Source: an uncultured Muribaculaceae bacterium
Lineage (GTDB): Bacteria > Bacteroidota > Bacteroidia > Bacteroidales > Muribaculaceae
Direction: 5' to 3'
Length of the DNA: 64,000 nt
Assembly: GCA_934661195.1 (NCBI GenBank)
Contig: CAKUJD010000007.1
Coordinates: forward strand, 122,912-186,911
The notes beneath the pieces are model-generated. The model was not told where the DNA came from, ran no database searches, and saw nothing but the letters and a program-made list of their open reading frames with translations. Position numbers and translations under genes: made by a program. Shown one piece after another: positions 1 through 16,307 of the stretch; within the stretch, counting starts at the first letter, position 1; every line of letters begins with the position of its first letter.

Positions 1-78
1 GTGATCATGCAGATTTTGGCCTACCGCGGCATTCAGCACGACAAGAAGCTGCTGAGCAGCAGTGAGCGCCTGCGATAG
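1..78 (+). CDS. 3' end of an unrecognised gene
   Basis: The reading frame is open from the first base and stops at TAG 76-78, leaving 25 residues rich in Lys, Arg and Ser (ending SSSERLR). The piece is too short to assign to a family. It is probably a real C-terminus because it is followed by a hairpin-rich spacer and then a gene on the same strand. Confidence 0.4.
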   Translation: MIMQILAYRGIQHDKKLLSSSERLR

Positions 79-140
79 GGCGGAAAAACCGCCAATGGCG
101 CTGCCGTCCCCTCGATTGTTACCGCCAGGGCGGCACCGCT
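79..140 (+). other. hairpin-rich spacer before nhaD
   Basis: Directly after the stop codon a perfect hairpin GGCGG-AAAAA-CCGCC (79-93) is followed by a larger stem pairing TGCCGtCCC with GGGCGGCA (about 102-136). Neither has a U-tract, so this is not a clean intrinsic terminator. It could be a processed 3' end or a leader structure for nhaD. Confidence 0.3.
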
Positions 141-233
141 GCTGCAATATATGAGATATATAAGTGTATTCTTATTAGTTACAATTTAATATAAACCATT
201 AATTGACAAAATCTTAAATTATTATTTTTAGAG

Positions 234-1565
234 ATGATCACAGCAATGATAGTAATCTTTGTGATCGGCTATTTGCTGATTGCATGCGAGCACACGCTGA
301 GAATTAACAAGTCCACCTTCGCCCTGATAATGTGTGGCGTGTTGTGGACTGTGTACGTTACGATGGCCGGCGACCCCAACCTCGACCACGACATGATGAT
401 GCTGCTGGGCGACACCTGCGAGGTGCTGATATTCCTGATTGGAGCAATGACCATTGTGGAGCATATAGACCGCTACGGAGGCTTCAACTTCATCACTCAG
501 CACATTCATGCCAAAAGCAAGAAGGAGCTGATGTGGATTCTAGCCCTGTTCACATTCTTCATGTCGGCCGTGCTCGACAACATGACCACCACCATAATAA
601 TGGTGATGATGCTGCGCCGCCTGCTCACCGACCAAAAGGAGCGGTGGCTCTTTGCCAGCGTGATAGTGCTTGCCGCCAACAGCGGTGGCGCATGGTCGCC
701 CATTGGCGATGTGACCACCATAATGCTTTGGATGGACGACAAGGTGACTTCGGGTAGCCTCATCCTCAACCTGCTCATTCCCAGCCTCGTGTCGGTGATT
801 GTGCCGCTGCTCATTGCCACACGCTTCATCAAGGACAACCACTTCGACCACGTGGCCATGAAGTCCAACGCCACCGTGTCGCCACTGGCGGCCAAGTATC
901 CCAACTTGAGCAAGGCCATGCTCATCATCGGTGTGCTGGCGCTGCTGTTTGTGCCGGTGTTTAAGACCATCACCCATCTGCCCCCATTCATGGGCATGAT
1001 GATTTCGCTGGGTGTGGTGTGGCTCATCACCGAGGTGCTGCTCACGCGCATGCACATCAATCCCGAGCTGGGAGGACGCGTGTCGCAGACGGTGCGACAC
1101 ATCGACATGCCCACCATTCTCTTCTTCCTTGGCATTCTTATGGCAGTCAACGCGCTGCAGCAAGCCGGCGTGCTTGCCTCAGTGGCCAACGGCATGAACC
1201 ACAGCATTCAAGAGCCGTTCACAATAGCCACACTCATAGGTGTGCTGTCGTCGGTGGTCGACAATGTGCCGCTTGTGGCCGCCTGCATCAAGATGTTCAG
1301 CGACATGCCAGCGCTGCAGGCCATCAGCCTCGACTATGCCCACTATTTCGTTGAAGACGGCCTGTTCTGGCACCTGCTCACCTTCACAGCAGGTGTGGGC
1401 GGCAGCCTGCTCATTATTGGCTCAACGGCCGGTGTGGTGGCCATGGGCATCGAGAAGATTCCGTTCTTCTGGTATCTCAAGCGCATCACCATCATGGGCC
1501 TGCTTGGCTATCTGGCAGGCGTGGTGCTCATCTACCTTGAGAGCCTGTGTCCATTCTTCCTCTGA
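234..1565 (+). CDS. nhaD: Na+/H+ antiporter, NhaD family
   Basis: Integral inner-membrane protein of 443 residues, a normal length for NhaD antiporters, which expel Na+ (or Li+) in exchange for H+. About twelve hydrophobic segments are visible. Family motifs include LDNMTTT (114-120), NSGGAWSPIGDVTT (149-162) and a second DN motif, SSVVDNVPLVAA, in the C-terminal half; the paired Asp-Asn and polar Thr/Ser clusters are typical of ion-transporter superfamily members. The ATG at 234 is used; an in-frame ATG at 246 is a possible alternative. It stands alone, convergent with uvrA across a shared terminator. Confidence 0.88.
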   Translation: MITAMIVIFVIGYLLIACEHTLRINKSTFALIMCGVLWTVYVTMAGDPNLDHDMMMLLGDTCEVLIFLIGAMTIVEHIDRYGGFNFITQHIHAKSKKELMWILALFTFFMSAVLDNMTTTIIMVMMLRRLLTDQKERWLFASVIVLAANSGGAWSPIGDVTTIMLWMDDKVTSGSLILNLLIPSLVSVIVPLLIATRFIKDNHFDHVAMKSNATVSPLAAKYPNLSKAMLIIGVLALLFVPVFKTITHLPPFMGMMISLGVVWLITEVLLTRMHINPELGGRVSQTVRHIDMPTILFFLGILMAVNALQQAGVLASVANGMNHSIQEPFTIATLIGVLSSVVDNVPLVAACIKMFSDMPALQAISLDYAHYFVEDGLFWHLLTFTAGVGGSLLIIGSTAGVVAMGIEKIPFFWYLKRITIMGLLGYLAGVVLIYLESLCPFFL

Positions 1566-1589
1566 TTTCCTTTAGCAATCAAATAATCC

Positions 1590-1630
1590 AAAAAAGCCAG
1601 CCCCCGCACTGTGGGGCTGGCTTTTTTTTT
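1590..1630. terminator. bidirectional intrinsic terminator nhaD/uvrA
   Basis: Stem AAAAGCCAGCCCC / GGGGCTGGCTTTT with an 8-nt loop and T or A tracts on both flanks, placed between two convergent genes, so it can stop transcription from either side. Confidence 0.85.
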
Positions 1631-1663
1631 ACTTTCGCTTTTGTGCCTTTCTAAGGCCGCCTA

Positions 1664-4450
1664 TTAGCCGAGCTTGGCTTTCAGATACTGACCCGTGTAG
1701 CTCTCGGGGCAGGCGGCCACCTCCTCGGGGGTGCCGGTGGCCACCACGTTGCCGCCCCTGTCGCCGCCTTCGGGGCCGAGGTCAATCACGTGGTCGGCAC
1801 ACTTGATCACGTCCAGGTTGTGCTCAATCACCACCAGCGTGTGGCCGTGCTGCACCAGGCGGTCGAGCGAGCGCATCAGTGTGTTGATGTCGTGCATGTG
1901 CAGGCCGGTGGTGGGCTCGTCGAATATGAACATGGTGTGCTGCTTGCGGTCACCGCTCAGAAAGCTGGCCAGTTTCACACGCTGGTTCTCGCCGCCGCTC
2001 AGCGTCGACGACGACTGGCCCAGCTTTATGTAGTCCAGACCAACGTCTTGCAGCGGTTTCAGGCGGTTCACAATCTTTTTCTCGTTGAATGTGTTGCTGG
2101 CCGAGAAAAACTCTATGGCCTGGTTCACAGTCATGTCGAGCACATCGTATATGTTCTTGCCGCGGTATGTCACCTCGAGCGCGCTCTTGCTGAAGCGCTT
2201 GCCGTGGCAGGCGTCGCAGGTGAGGGTGATGTCGGCCATAAACTGCATCTCAATGGTTATTTTGCCCTCGCCTTTACACTCCTCGCAGCGCCCGCCTGGC
2301 GCGTTAAACGAGAAGTAGCCGGCCTTGTAGCCCATTTGCTTCGACAGTTGCTGCTCGGCAAACAGCTTTCTGATTTCGTCAAACGCCTTGATGTAGGTGG
2401 CCGGATTGCTGCGCGACGACTTGCCTATGGGGTTCTGGTCCACAAACTCAACGCCCGACAGCTGCTGCAGGTCGCCCTCCAGCGAGGCGTAGGTGCCGGG
2501 CGTGTCGCAACTGTCGCCAAAGTGTCGCGCCAGTGCGCGGTAGAGTATGCCCGTCACCAGTGTCGACTTGCCCGAGCCGCTGACGCCGGTCACAGCAGTC
2601 ATCACCCCAAGCGGGAATTTCACGTCCACGCCCTTCAAGTTGTTTTCGGCCGCGCCCTTCACCTCAATGTAGCTGCTGCTTTTGCGCCTCGACGTTGGCA
2701 CCGGAATTTTCAGCTCGCCCGTCAAGTATTTCAGCGTGTAGCTTTGCGTGGCGTGGCTAAGGGCATTCACCTTGCCCTGATACACCACCTGGCCGCCAAG
2801 CCGTCCGGCCTCGGGGCCAATGTCAATCAGGTAGTCGGCGGCGCGAATGATGTCCTCGTCGTGCTCCACCACCACCACGGTGTTGCCCAGCTGCTGCAGC
2901 ATGCGCAGCACCTTTATCAGGCGGTCGGTGTCGCGTGAGTGCAGACCTATGCTCGGCTCGTCGAGTATGTAGATCGACCCCACCAGCGAGCTGCCCAGCG
3001 ACGTGGCCAGATTGATGCGCTGGCTTTCGCCGCCGCTCAGTGTCGACGACAGGCGGTCGAGCGTCAGGTAGCCCAGTCCCACTTCCACCATATAGTCGAG
3101 CCGGTTGTCAATCTCGGTGAGCACGCGCTTGGCCACCGTCTGGTCGGTGTCGTCGAGCTTAAGCTGCCCGAACCACTGCCGCAGCTCCGACACTGGCATC
3201 TGCACCAGCTCGCCAATGCTTTTGCCGCCCACCTTCACATATCCGGCCTCGGGCTTCAGCCGCGAGCCGTGGCAGGTGGGGCACACCGTCTTGCCGCGGT
3301 AGCGCGCCAGCATCACGCGGTATTGTATGTTATACGATTTGCTCTTCACAAAGTCGAAGAAGCCGTCGATGCCGCCAAAAGTGGCGTTGCCGTGCCACAA
3401 AAAGTCCTTCTGTGCCTGCGTCAGCTTGTAGTATGGGCGGTGTATTGGGAACTTGTTGGCCTCGGCCACCCTTATCAGGGCATTCTTCCACTCGCTCATC
3501 ACCTGGCCGCGCCAGCACATCACAGCGTCGTCATACACACTAAGCGTCTTGTTGGGTATCACCAGACTCTCGTCAATGCCCATCACCTTGCCAAATCCCT
3601 CGCAAGTGGGGCAGGCCCCGATGGGGTTGTTGAAGTTAAACATCAGGTCGTTGGGCTCCTGAAACTTGATGCCGTCGGCCTCAAAGCTCTTTGAAAACTG
3701 GTGCTCCTCCACAGCGCCGCCGTCGATGTGCATTTGCAGTATGCACTCGCCGTTGCCCTCGTAGAATGCCGTCTGCAGTGAGTCGAGCAGGCGCATCTCG
3801 TCGGCCTTGTCGTGCGTCACGCTCATGCGGTCAATCAGCAGGCGGTAGTCGCCGCTCTTGGCTGCCGGGTCCTGCATCACCTGTGTGATGGGCACAAAGC
3901 GTCCGCCGCATTCCAGCCGCGAATATCCGCCCTTTTGCAGCACATCGAGCTCGGTGGCAAAGTCGCGCCCATCGGGCACCGTGATGCGCGTGAGCAGCGC
4001 AAAGCGCGTGCCGTCGGGGTAACTGTTGATCTTGTTGAGCACGTCGGCGCTGGTGTGCTTCTTCACCAGCTGGCCCGACACGGGCGAGTAGGTCTTGCCC
4101 ACGCGCGCAAACAGCAGCCGCAGGTAGTCGTAAATCTCGGTCGAAGTGCCCACTGTGCTGCGGCTGTTGCGGTTGTTCACCTTCTGCTCGATGGCTATGG
4201 CGGGCGGCAGGCCGCGAATGAAGTCGCAGTCGGGCTTGGTCATGCGGCCCAAAAACTGGCGCGCATACGACGACAGGCTCTCCACATAGCGCCGCTGTCC
4301 CTCGGCATACAGCGTGTCGAATGCCAGCGACGACTTACCCGAGCCCGAAAGGCCCGTTATCACCACAAACTTGTTGCGGGGAATGGTCACATTCACATTT
4401 TTCAGATTGTTGACCCGAGCCCCTTGAATCACTATGTCGTTTGAAATCAT
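1664..4450 (-). CDS. uvrA: excinuclease ABC subunit A
   Basis: DNA damage-recognition ATPase of nucleotide excision repair, 928 residues (family about 940). First Walker [10 protein letters not shown] is at residues 33-41, followed by the UvrB-interaction region. An insertion-domain zinc site is visible as CPTCEGFG (about 280) and CPTCHGSR. An ABC signature LSGGESQR lies before a Walker [11 protein letters not shown]; the second ATPase half has GVSGSGKST, a CEECKGEG...CDACHGKR zinc module and LSGGENQR...FDEPTTGLH. All parts needed for activity are present. Bacteroidetes often carry two uvrA paralogs and I cannot tell which this is. The ATG at 4450 lies just behind a -7 element. Confidence 0.95.
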   Translation of the reverse strand: MISNDIVIQGARVNNLKNVNVTIPRNKFVVITGLSGSGKSSLAFDTLYAEGQRRYVESLSSYARQFLGRMTKPDCDFIRGLPPAIAIEQKVNNRNSRSTVGTSTEIYDYLRLLFARVGKTYSPVSGQLVKKHTSADVLNKINSYPDGTRFALLTRITVPDGRDFATELDVLQKGGYSRLECGGRFVPITQVMQDPAAKSGDYRLLIDRMSVTHDKADEMRLLDSLQTAFYEGNGECILQMHIDGGAVEEHQFSKSFEADGIKFQEPNDLMFNFNNPIGACPTCEGFGKVMGIDESLVIPNKTLSVYDDAVMCWRGQVMSEWKNALIRVAEANKFPIHRPYYKLTQAQKDFLWHGNATFGGIDGFFDFVKSKSYNIQYRVMLARYRGKTVCPTCHGSRLKPEAGYVKVGGKSIGELVQMPVSELRQWFGQLKLDDTDQTVAKRVLTEIDNRLDYMVEVGLGYLTLDRLSSTLSGGESQRINLATSLGSSLVGSIYILDEPSIGLHSRDTDRLIKVLRMLQQLGNTVVVVEHDEDIIRAADYLIDIGPEAGRLGGQVVYQGKVNALSHATQSYTLKYLTGELKIPVPTSRRKSSSYIEVKGAAENNLKGVDVKFPLGVMTAVTGVSGSGKSTLVTGILYRALARHFGDSCDTPGTYASLEGDLQQLSGVEFVDQNPIGKSSRSNPATYIKAFDEIRKLFAEQQLSKQMGYKAGYFSFNAPGGRCEECKGEGKITIEMQFMADITLTCDACHGKRFSKSALEVTYRGKNIYDVLDMTVNQAIEFFSASNTFNEKKIVNRLKPLQDVGLDYIKLGQSSSTLSGGENQRVKLASFLSGDRKQHTMFIFDEPTTGLHMHDINTLMRSLDRLVQHGHTLVVIEHNLDVIKCADHVIDLGPEGGDRGGNVVATGTPEEVAACPESYTGQYLKAKLG

Positions 4451-4472
4451 TGCGTCAATAAATATAAGTCTG

Positions 4473-4480
4473 CAAAGTTA
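4473..4480 (-). promoter_or_regulatory. -7 element of uvrA
   Basis: On the minus strand TAACTTTG matches TAnnTTTG and lies 22 nt before the uvrA ATG. No convincing TTG is found at the right distance upstream. Confidence 0.5.
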
Positions 4481-4641
4481 CAGAAAACGCCGCACACACC
4501 GAAATCCCGCCGCCCCTTTCCCGCATTTTCTCCGCCGCCTCCGCAAAAAACACGATCCAAACAACAATCGACGCAATTCAAGACAAGTGATTTTGGCGGG
4601 GATCAGTGTGTTGAGGTCACAAAGAAAATGCTTAAAATAAA

Positions 4642-4671
4642 ATCTGTGATTATCTGCGTAAATCTGTGGGA
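4642..4671. repeat. three 10-bp tandem units between uvrA and mutB
   Basis: ATCTGTGATT, ATCTGCGTAA and ATCTGTGGGA follow one another with exact 10-bp period. The rest of the 375-bp gap (4451-4825) holds the uvrA promoter and the mutB terminator, and no gene that I can support. Confidence 0.5.
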
Positions 4672-4737
4672 GACACCCGACTGTGCCCGCGTTACGTAGA
4701 GGAAAAACTGATGATCGGTGGCATGGGGATGCAAAAA

Positions 4738-4770
4738 AAAGCGGGGCAGCCACTCGGGCTGCTCCGCTTT
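4738..4770 (-). terminator. intrinsic terminator of mutA-mutB
   Basis: On the minus strand a stem of 11 bp (GCGGGGCAGCC paired with GGCTGCTCCGC, one G-U) is followed by eight T, 55 nt past the mutB stop codon. Confidence 0.85.
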
Positions 4771-4825
4771 TATCTTGATGCCGGCATCGCACGCAGGGTG
4801 GGGCGCTGGCTGGCTTTAATTGCTT

Positions 4826-6961
<2,136 letters not shown>

Positions 6962-6973
6962 TTCTACTAAGTG

Positions 6974-8815
6974 TTATTTTAAAAGTTTAGCGTTGAAAGC
7001 CTTTAATGTGTTAAGCACATTGCTCTTCACGTTCACAAATGTGGTGATGCCAAGGTTGCGGAACTCCTCGGTGTCGGGGCCTGCAAGCACAAGCTCCTCC
7101 TTGCCGTCGATTTCCTTGATGGCCTGCGGAATGAGCTCGGCATATTCGGGGTCGCTCGAGCACAGCACAATTATGTCGGCCTTCTTCTCGCGGGCAGCCT
7201 TCACGCCCTCGGCCACAGTGTTGAAGCCAAGGTTGTCGATAATCTCATAGCCGGCGCAGGCAAAGAAGTTGCTCGAGAACTGGGCGCGGGCCAGACGCAT
7301 TGTGAGGTTGCCAATGGTGAGCATGAACACCTTGGGCGCTGCTGCCGACTGCTCGGTGGCATAGCGCAGGTCTTCAAACTCGCTTGCCAGGCGCTTGGTG
7401 TTGAGCTTGGTCTCGCCTTCATTGCCCGAGCATGCGCACTTGCAATTGCCCTCCTTCTCCTTGAGGCTGGCCATCTTGTCGGCGGCCTTCTCGGTGAAGT
7501 TCGGGAACTGGTTGGTGCCCAGCAGCTGCTCGCGGCGCTTGGCCACCTTGTCGCGGCGTGTGGCGGCCGATGCGTTGACAGCTGCCACCACGTCGGCAAT
7601 CTGAGCCTTGAAGCCGCCCTTGTCCTCAACCTCGAGGAACAGTTTCCAGCCCTCTTTGGCTATCGACTCGGTGAGCGACTCAATGTAATAGCTGCCGCCG
7701 GCGGGGTCAACCACCTTGTCGAGGTGGCTCTCCTCCTTAAGCAGAATCTGCTGGTTGCGTGCCAGACGCTCCGAGAACTCCTCGGGAGTCTTGTATGACG
7801 CGTCAAACGGAGTCACCACCAGCGAGCTCACACCCGCCAAAACGGCCGACATGGCCTGAGTCTGAGAGCGCAGCAGGTTCACGTATGAGTCATACACCGT
7901 CTGGGTGAAGCGTGTGGTGGTGGCGTTCACCACCATCTTGCATGCGCAGTCGCAGGTGGGGTTGTATTTTTTCACAATCTGTGCCCACAGCATGCGGGCG
8001 GCGCGGAACTTGGCAATCTCCATGAAGTAAACTGTGGTGATGCCCATGTTAAACTTTATGCGGCTGGCCACCTCGTCGGCAGTGAAGCCGGCTTCGGTGA
8101 GCTCGGCCAGCCATTCCTCGCCCCAAGCCAGTGCGTAGCCCAGCTCCTGATAGATGAATGCGCCGGCGTTGTTCAGCAGCAGCGAATCAACGCTGAGCAC
8201 GCGCAGGTTCTTCACCGGGGCGGCCACTTTCAGCAGTTCGCTGGCAATGGCCACAATGTCGCCGCCGAAAGCCACACCGTGCTTCAGCTGCTTCTTAAAT
8301 GGGTCAAAGTTGATTGAGCCGCAGAACGTGTCTTCGGCCTTGGCTGCTTTCACAAGCTCCACAAGAGCCTTAGCCACATCCACTGCCTGCTTGGGGCAGC
8401 AGTTCAGGTTCACCTCCACCTTGCCAAGGTCGATGCCGCCAAGCAGCACGGCCAGGTCGGTGTTCTTCTCAAGGTTGAAGCCAAACGACGTGATGCCCTT
8501 GTTGAGCAGCACCTTGGCCTTGGCGTTGGCCTCGGCCGCATCGGCCACCTCGATGTCTTGGCGCACGCGCCAGTCGTTGGTGGTGCTGTTGTTGCCGCGC
8601 ACAAAGGGGTATTCGCCCGGAAGTGAGCCGGTTTGTTTCAAGTCCTTAATGTCCTCGCCGCGGTACATGGGCTGGGCATTAAATCCCTCATTTGTTCGCC
8701 ACACCAGTTTCTTGTTGAAGTCGGCGCCTTTCAGGTCGACCTCAACCTTGGCTCTCCATTCCTCGGTAGTGACCGGAGGAAATTCGGTGAACAGTTTTTC
8801 TCTTTTTTCTGCCAT
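6974..8815 (-). CDS. mutA: methylmalonyl-CoA mutase, small (non-catalytic) subunit
   Basis: Partner of MutB, 613 residues. It has the same barrel-plus-flavodoxin plan, but the C-terminal domain lacks the DxHxxG cobalamin motif (TIGNLTMRLARAQFSSNFF in its place), as expected for the structural subunit. Two Cys-rich stretches are unusual: NPTCDCACKM (about residue 287) and GNCKCACSG (about 459) in the linker before the C-terminal domain. Starts at ATG 8815, about 100 nt behind a -7 element, and is cotranscribed with mutB. I saw no cobalamin riboswitch in the leader. Confidence 0.93.
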   Translation of the reverse strand: MAEKREKLFTEFPPVTTEEWRAKVEVDLKGADFNKKLVWRTNEGFNAQPMYRGEDIKDLKQTGSLPGEYPFVRGNNSTTNDWRVRQDIEVADAAEANAKAKVLLNKGITSFGFNLEKNTDLAVLLGGIDLGKVEVNLNCCPKQAVDVAKALVELVKAAKAEDTFCGSINFDPFKKQLKHGVAFGGDIVAIASELLKVAAPVKNLRVLSVDSLLLNNAGAFIYQELGYALAWGEEWLAELTEAGFTADEVASRIKFNMGITTVYFMEIAKFRAARMLWAQIVKKYNPTCDCACKMVVNATTTRFTQTVYDSYVNLLRSQTQAMSAVLAGVSSLVVTPFDASYKTPEEFSERLARNQQILLKEESHLDKVVDPAGGSYYIESLTESIAKEGWKLFLEVEDKGGFKAQIADVVAAVNASAATRRDKVAKRREQLLGTNQFPNFTEKAADKMASLKEKEGNCKCACSGNEGETKLNTKRLASEFEDLRYATEQSAAAPKVFMLTIGNLTMRLARAQFSSNFFACAGYEIIDNLGFNTVAEGVKAAREKKADIIVLCSSDPEYAELIPQAIKEIDGKEELVLAGPDTEEFRNLGITTFVNVKSNVLNTLKAFNAKLLK

Positions 8816-8913
8816 AGCTTTTAATAAAATTATATAGTAACTTTTTTTTAGTTTTATAGACGTTCAGTCAGTGTCTTTGTCTTTTACGTAGTTGCTTCGC
8901 TGTATTTAACCCA

Positions 8914-8921
8914 CAAATATA
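8914..8921 (-). promoter_or_regulatory. -7 element for mutA-mutB
   Basis: TATATTTG on the minus strand, an exact TAnnTTTG match about 100 nt upstream of mutA. The -33 half is not at standard spacing. Confidence 0.45.
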
Positions 8922-9040
8922 GCTCAAAATCCACAATTATAAAAACTCCAACCACTTTTTAAGTAATTTTTTCCGTAATTCATCCGCAAATTCCTGACTG
9001 CTGCACGGTTTGCGCTGGCGGCATAGAGGTGGGGTGACAC

Positions 9041-9073
9041 AAAAAAGGCTCAAGCGGTGGGCTTGAGCCTTTT
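9041..9073 (-). terminator. intrinsic terminator of ssrA
   Basis: Perfect 12-bp stem AAAGGCTCAAGC / GCTTGAGCCTTT with a five-nt loop and a T-run on the minus strand, 30 nt past the mature tmRNA 3' end. Confidence 0.88.
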
Positions 9074-9102
9074 GGGGCTGCCGGCGCGGGCCGGCTGCTG
9101 TG

Positions 9103-9500
9103 TGGAGCTGGAGGGGTTTGAACCCTCGTCCAAACGCGGAACCGCCAAGCTTTCTACATGCTTAGTCATGACTTGGTTTTAGTCCGCCTACAGGATCATG
9201 ACCACCAATATGCGGCTTAGCCTCTAAGTTTCGGCCCTGGCCCGAGGCTTGCCAGCGCCTATTCCCGATATTTTAGCACCACCGGTTCGATTAGCCTCGG
9301 AAAAAGGGCAATCGGGTGATGTCTTGTCTCCGCCGCCTTGGGCGGAGATTAAGCCAACCTACTATACTTCAGTTAGGCAGCAAGAGCGTAGTTGTTTTCG
9401 CCAGTTAAATTGTCCGATGTCGGTGATTAAAGAGTTCAGGCATCATCACTCTGCATGCTTACTTGCCGACTCTACACGCTGTCAAAGCCAAATCAGCCCC
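9103..9500 (-). ncRNA. ssrA: transfer-messenger RNA
   Basis: Trans-translation RNA of about 398 nt that rescues stalled ribosomes. The 5' end GGGGCTGATTTGGCTTTGAC pairs with the 3' CAGCTCC to form the acceptor stem (one G-U). The T-arm GGGTTCAAACCC lies just inside the 3' end. The discriminator A is followed by CAC, so CCA is not encoded and must be added. The tag frame lies in the middle of the molecule. Several GC-rich hairpins fit the pseudoknots. A promoter with perfect spacing precedes it and a terminator follows. Confidence 0.97.
9373..9402 (-). other. tmRNA proteolysis-tag reading frame
   Basis: GGC GAA AAC AAC TAC GCT CTT GCT GCC TAA, giving the tag GENNYALAA plus stop. The C-terminal LAA is the part of ssrA tags recognised by ClpX in other bacteria; clpX and clpP are encoded at 41.3-43.2 kb. 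Confidence 0.93.
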
Positions 9501-9530
9501 ATTCTATGCGCTTATTGTCGATAAGTCTGG

Positions 9531-9562
9531 CAAAATTACGGCCTATGCAGCTATTCTCCAAA
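9531..9562 (-). promoter_or_regulatory. promoter of ssrA
   Basis: Minus strand TTTG (9559-9562), exactly 20 bp, then TAATTTTG (9531-9538). The predicted start lies about 27 nt before the mature 5' end, leaving a short leader for RNase P to remove. Confidence 0.85.
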
Positions 9563-9644
9563 TGTTTTTGGAGAAAATGCGTGTCAGCTGGCTGATTTTT
9601 GCACTTGTCGGCGCATAAAGGGGCCGGTTTTTAGTGCCTTGGCG

Positions 9645-14437
<4,793 letters not shown>

Positions 14438-14490
14438 TGAAACTATCGATATTTTTTGTAGGCTTTATGTCGGTGGGTTTATAATATGTA

Positions 14491-14498
14491 CAAAGATA
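14491..14498 (-). promoter_or_regulatory. -7 element of malQ-GH97 operon
   Basis: TATCTTTG on the minus strand, 54 nt before the malQ ATG. No clear TTG at standard distance. The region 14438-14692 is a divergent promoter region shared with the MFS gene. Confidence 0.5.
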
Positions 14499-14647
14499 CA
14501 ATAATATTCCGATTCGCATGCTGCCTGGCAGCTCCGAATTTCGCCCATTTTGCCGCCGCGCGGCAGCGCTGAGGCAGCAAACCAGCAAAATGTCACTTTT
14601 TGCGCCACATTTGTGCGCATTTGCGTGCGTGTGACAGTGGAATTAAG

Positions 14648-14655
14648 TACCTTTG
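14648..14655 (+). promoter_or_regulatory. -7 element of the MFS transporter gene
   Basis: TACCTTTG, exact TAnnTTTG, with a TTTG 24 bp upstream (slightly long spacing). It lies 37 nt before the ATG at 14693, so the in-frame start at 14600, which would precede the promoter, is unlikely. Confidence 0.55.
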
Positions 14656-14692
14656 TAGCCGATTTGAGCAAACGAACTATAAAAATAGAATA

Positions 14693-16102
14693 ATGACTGA
14701 AATTATTAGAAAACAACTCAACGATTCAGCTGCTATGCGCTGGATTGCCATGTTCATTGTGGCCTTCACCATGATGATGGGCTACTTCATCACCGATGTG
14801 GTGTCGCCCCTTGAAAGTATGCTTGAAACTCCGGTAGCCCAGGGCGGCATGGGCTGGACAAGCTCGGAATATGGCTTTTTTGCCGGTTCCTATGGTATAA
14901 TTAATGTGTACCTGCTGATGCTGTTCTTCGGCGGACTCATCCTCGACAAGCTGGGCATTCGCTTCACCGGTGTGCTTTCGTGCGGCCTGATGGTGGTGGG
15001 CGCCTTCATCAAGTTCTGGTCCATCAAGTATGTGTCGCCGCTACCCACAGTGGAAGTGCCAGGCATAGCCTCGTTTTTCGGCCTCACGGGCCAAGTGAAG
15101 CTGCAGGTGCTGTATGCTGGTCTTGGCTTCAGCATATTCGGTGTGGGTTGTGAAATATGCGGTATCACCGTTTCCAAAGTGCTTGCCAAGTGGTTCACCG
15201 GCCATGGCCTGGCTTTGGCCATGGGCATTCAGGTGGGCATGGCCCGCCTTGGCACCGCCGCCGCTCTTGGCGTAAGCCCTTGGATTGCCAAGCACTACCA
15301 GCTGTCTACACCCATCCTGTTTGGTGTGGTGTGCCTGTGCATTGGTTTGCTTGCCTACCTCGTATATTGCGTGATGGATAAGAAACTCGATGACTCCATC
15401 AATGCCAACAACGCCGCCAAGGCCAAGGCCGAAGGCAAGAGTGCCGACGACGAGGGCTTCCGTCTCAGCGACCTGAAGGCAATCTTCACCAATCCCGGCT
15501 TCTGGCTCATCACCATTCTGTGCCTGTTGTTCTATTCGGGCGTGTTCCCGTTCCTGAAGTTTGCCGCCAAGCTTATGATTGCCAAATATCATGTTGATCC
15601 CGAGCTGTCGGGACTCATACCTTCGATTCTGCCCTACGGCACCATCATCCTCACCCCGCTCTTCGGCACCATCTACGACCGTGTGGGCAAGGGCGCCACG
15701 CTCATGGTCATCGGTTCGGTGATGCTCACTTTGGTGCACCTCTTCTTTGCACTGCCCATTCTCAACTCGGTGGGCTTCGCCATTGTGCTCACAGTGCTGC
15801 TGGGCATCGCCTTCTCGCTGGTGCCGAGCGCCATGTGGCCTTCGGTGCCTAAAATCATTCCAATGCGCCAGTTGGGCTCGGCCTATGCCATCATCTTCTG
15901 GATTCAGAACATCGGCCTCACCATGGTGCCAATCCTCATTGGCCGCGTGCTGCAGGCAAGCACCGTCAACGGGCAGGCCGATTTTTCGGCTGCCATGTGG
16001 GTGTTCACCGGCTTCGGCATTGCCGCTGTGGTAGTGGCCCTCATGCTGCTGCTGCTCGACAAAAAGAAGCATTACGGACTTGAGGAGAAAGATGTGAAGT
16101 AG
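14693..16102 (+). CDS. major facilitator superfamily transporter
   Basis: Inner-membrane protein of 469 residues with about 12 hydrophobic segments in two halves, joined by a charged cytoplasmic loop (AKAKAEGKSADDEGF). Loop 2-3 carries the MFS-type GGLILDKLGIRF and the equivalent in the second half is FGTIYDRVGKGA. The substrate cannot be read from the sequence; divergence from malQ-GH97 makes a sugar possible but that is only context. Start MTEIIRKQ is chosen from the promoter position. A strong terminator follows. Confidence 0.85.
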   Translation: MTEIIRKQLNDSAAMRWIAMFIVAFTMMMGYFITDVVSPLESMLETPVAQGGMGWTSSEYGFFAGSYGIINVYLLMLFFGGLILDKLGIRFTGVLSCGLMVVGAFIKFWSIKYVSPLPTVEVPGIASFFGLTGQVKLQVLYAGLGFSIFGVGCEICGITVSKVLAKWFTGHGLALAMGIQVGMARLGTAAALGVSPWIAKHYQLSTPILFGVVCLCIGLLAYLVYCVMDKKLDDSINANNAAKAKAEGKSADDEGFRLSDLKAIFTNPGFWLITILCLLFYSGVFPFLKFAAKLMIAKYHVDPELSGLIPSILPYGTIILTPLFGTIYDRVGKGATLMVIGSVMLTLVHLFFALPILNSVGFAIVLTVLLGIAFSLVPSAMWPSVPKIIPMRQLGSAYAIIFWIQNIGLTMVPILIGRVLQASTVNGQADFSAAMWVFTGFGIAAVVVALMLLLLDKKKHYGLEEKDVK

Positions 16103-16153
16103 AAGTGAATATCACACAGGACGATTAATTCACGTCCTTCCACATACACATAA

Positions 16154-16196
16154 GGGGGCGGCACGGCGAAGCAACGGCGTGCCGCCCCGCTTTTTT
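16154..16196 (+). terminator. intrinsic terminator of the MFS gene
   Basis: Stem GGGGCGGCAC / GTGCCGCCCC followed by C-G-C and six T. Confidence 0.85.
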
Positions 16197-16250
16197 GGCA
16201 CTGAAGTGCGATTTATCACACTTTTTCACAAATGAAATGATAAAAATTAT

Positions 16251-16258
16251 TACCTTTG
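16251..16258 (+). promoter_or_regulatory. -7 element for the 16.3-kb gene
   Basis: TACCTTTG, 49 nt before the ATG at 16308; upstream half not recognisable. Confidence 0.5.
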
Positions 16259-16307
16259 TTAATCAATTGGTAAAAACAAGAACGTAATCACAAAGACTAT
16301 TAGAATT

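Noticed and set aside
8816..9040. Possible cobalamin riboswitch before mutA
   Set aside because: No B12-box-like sequence or extended fold is visible in the leader; only a -7 element.
9249..9524. Open frame of 91 codons on the plus strand
   Set aside because: Lies inside and antisense to tmRNA, whose structure and tag explain the sequence.
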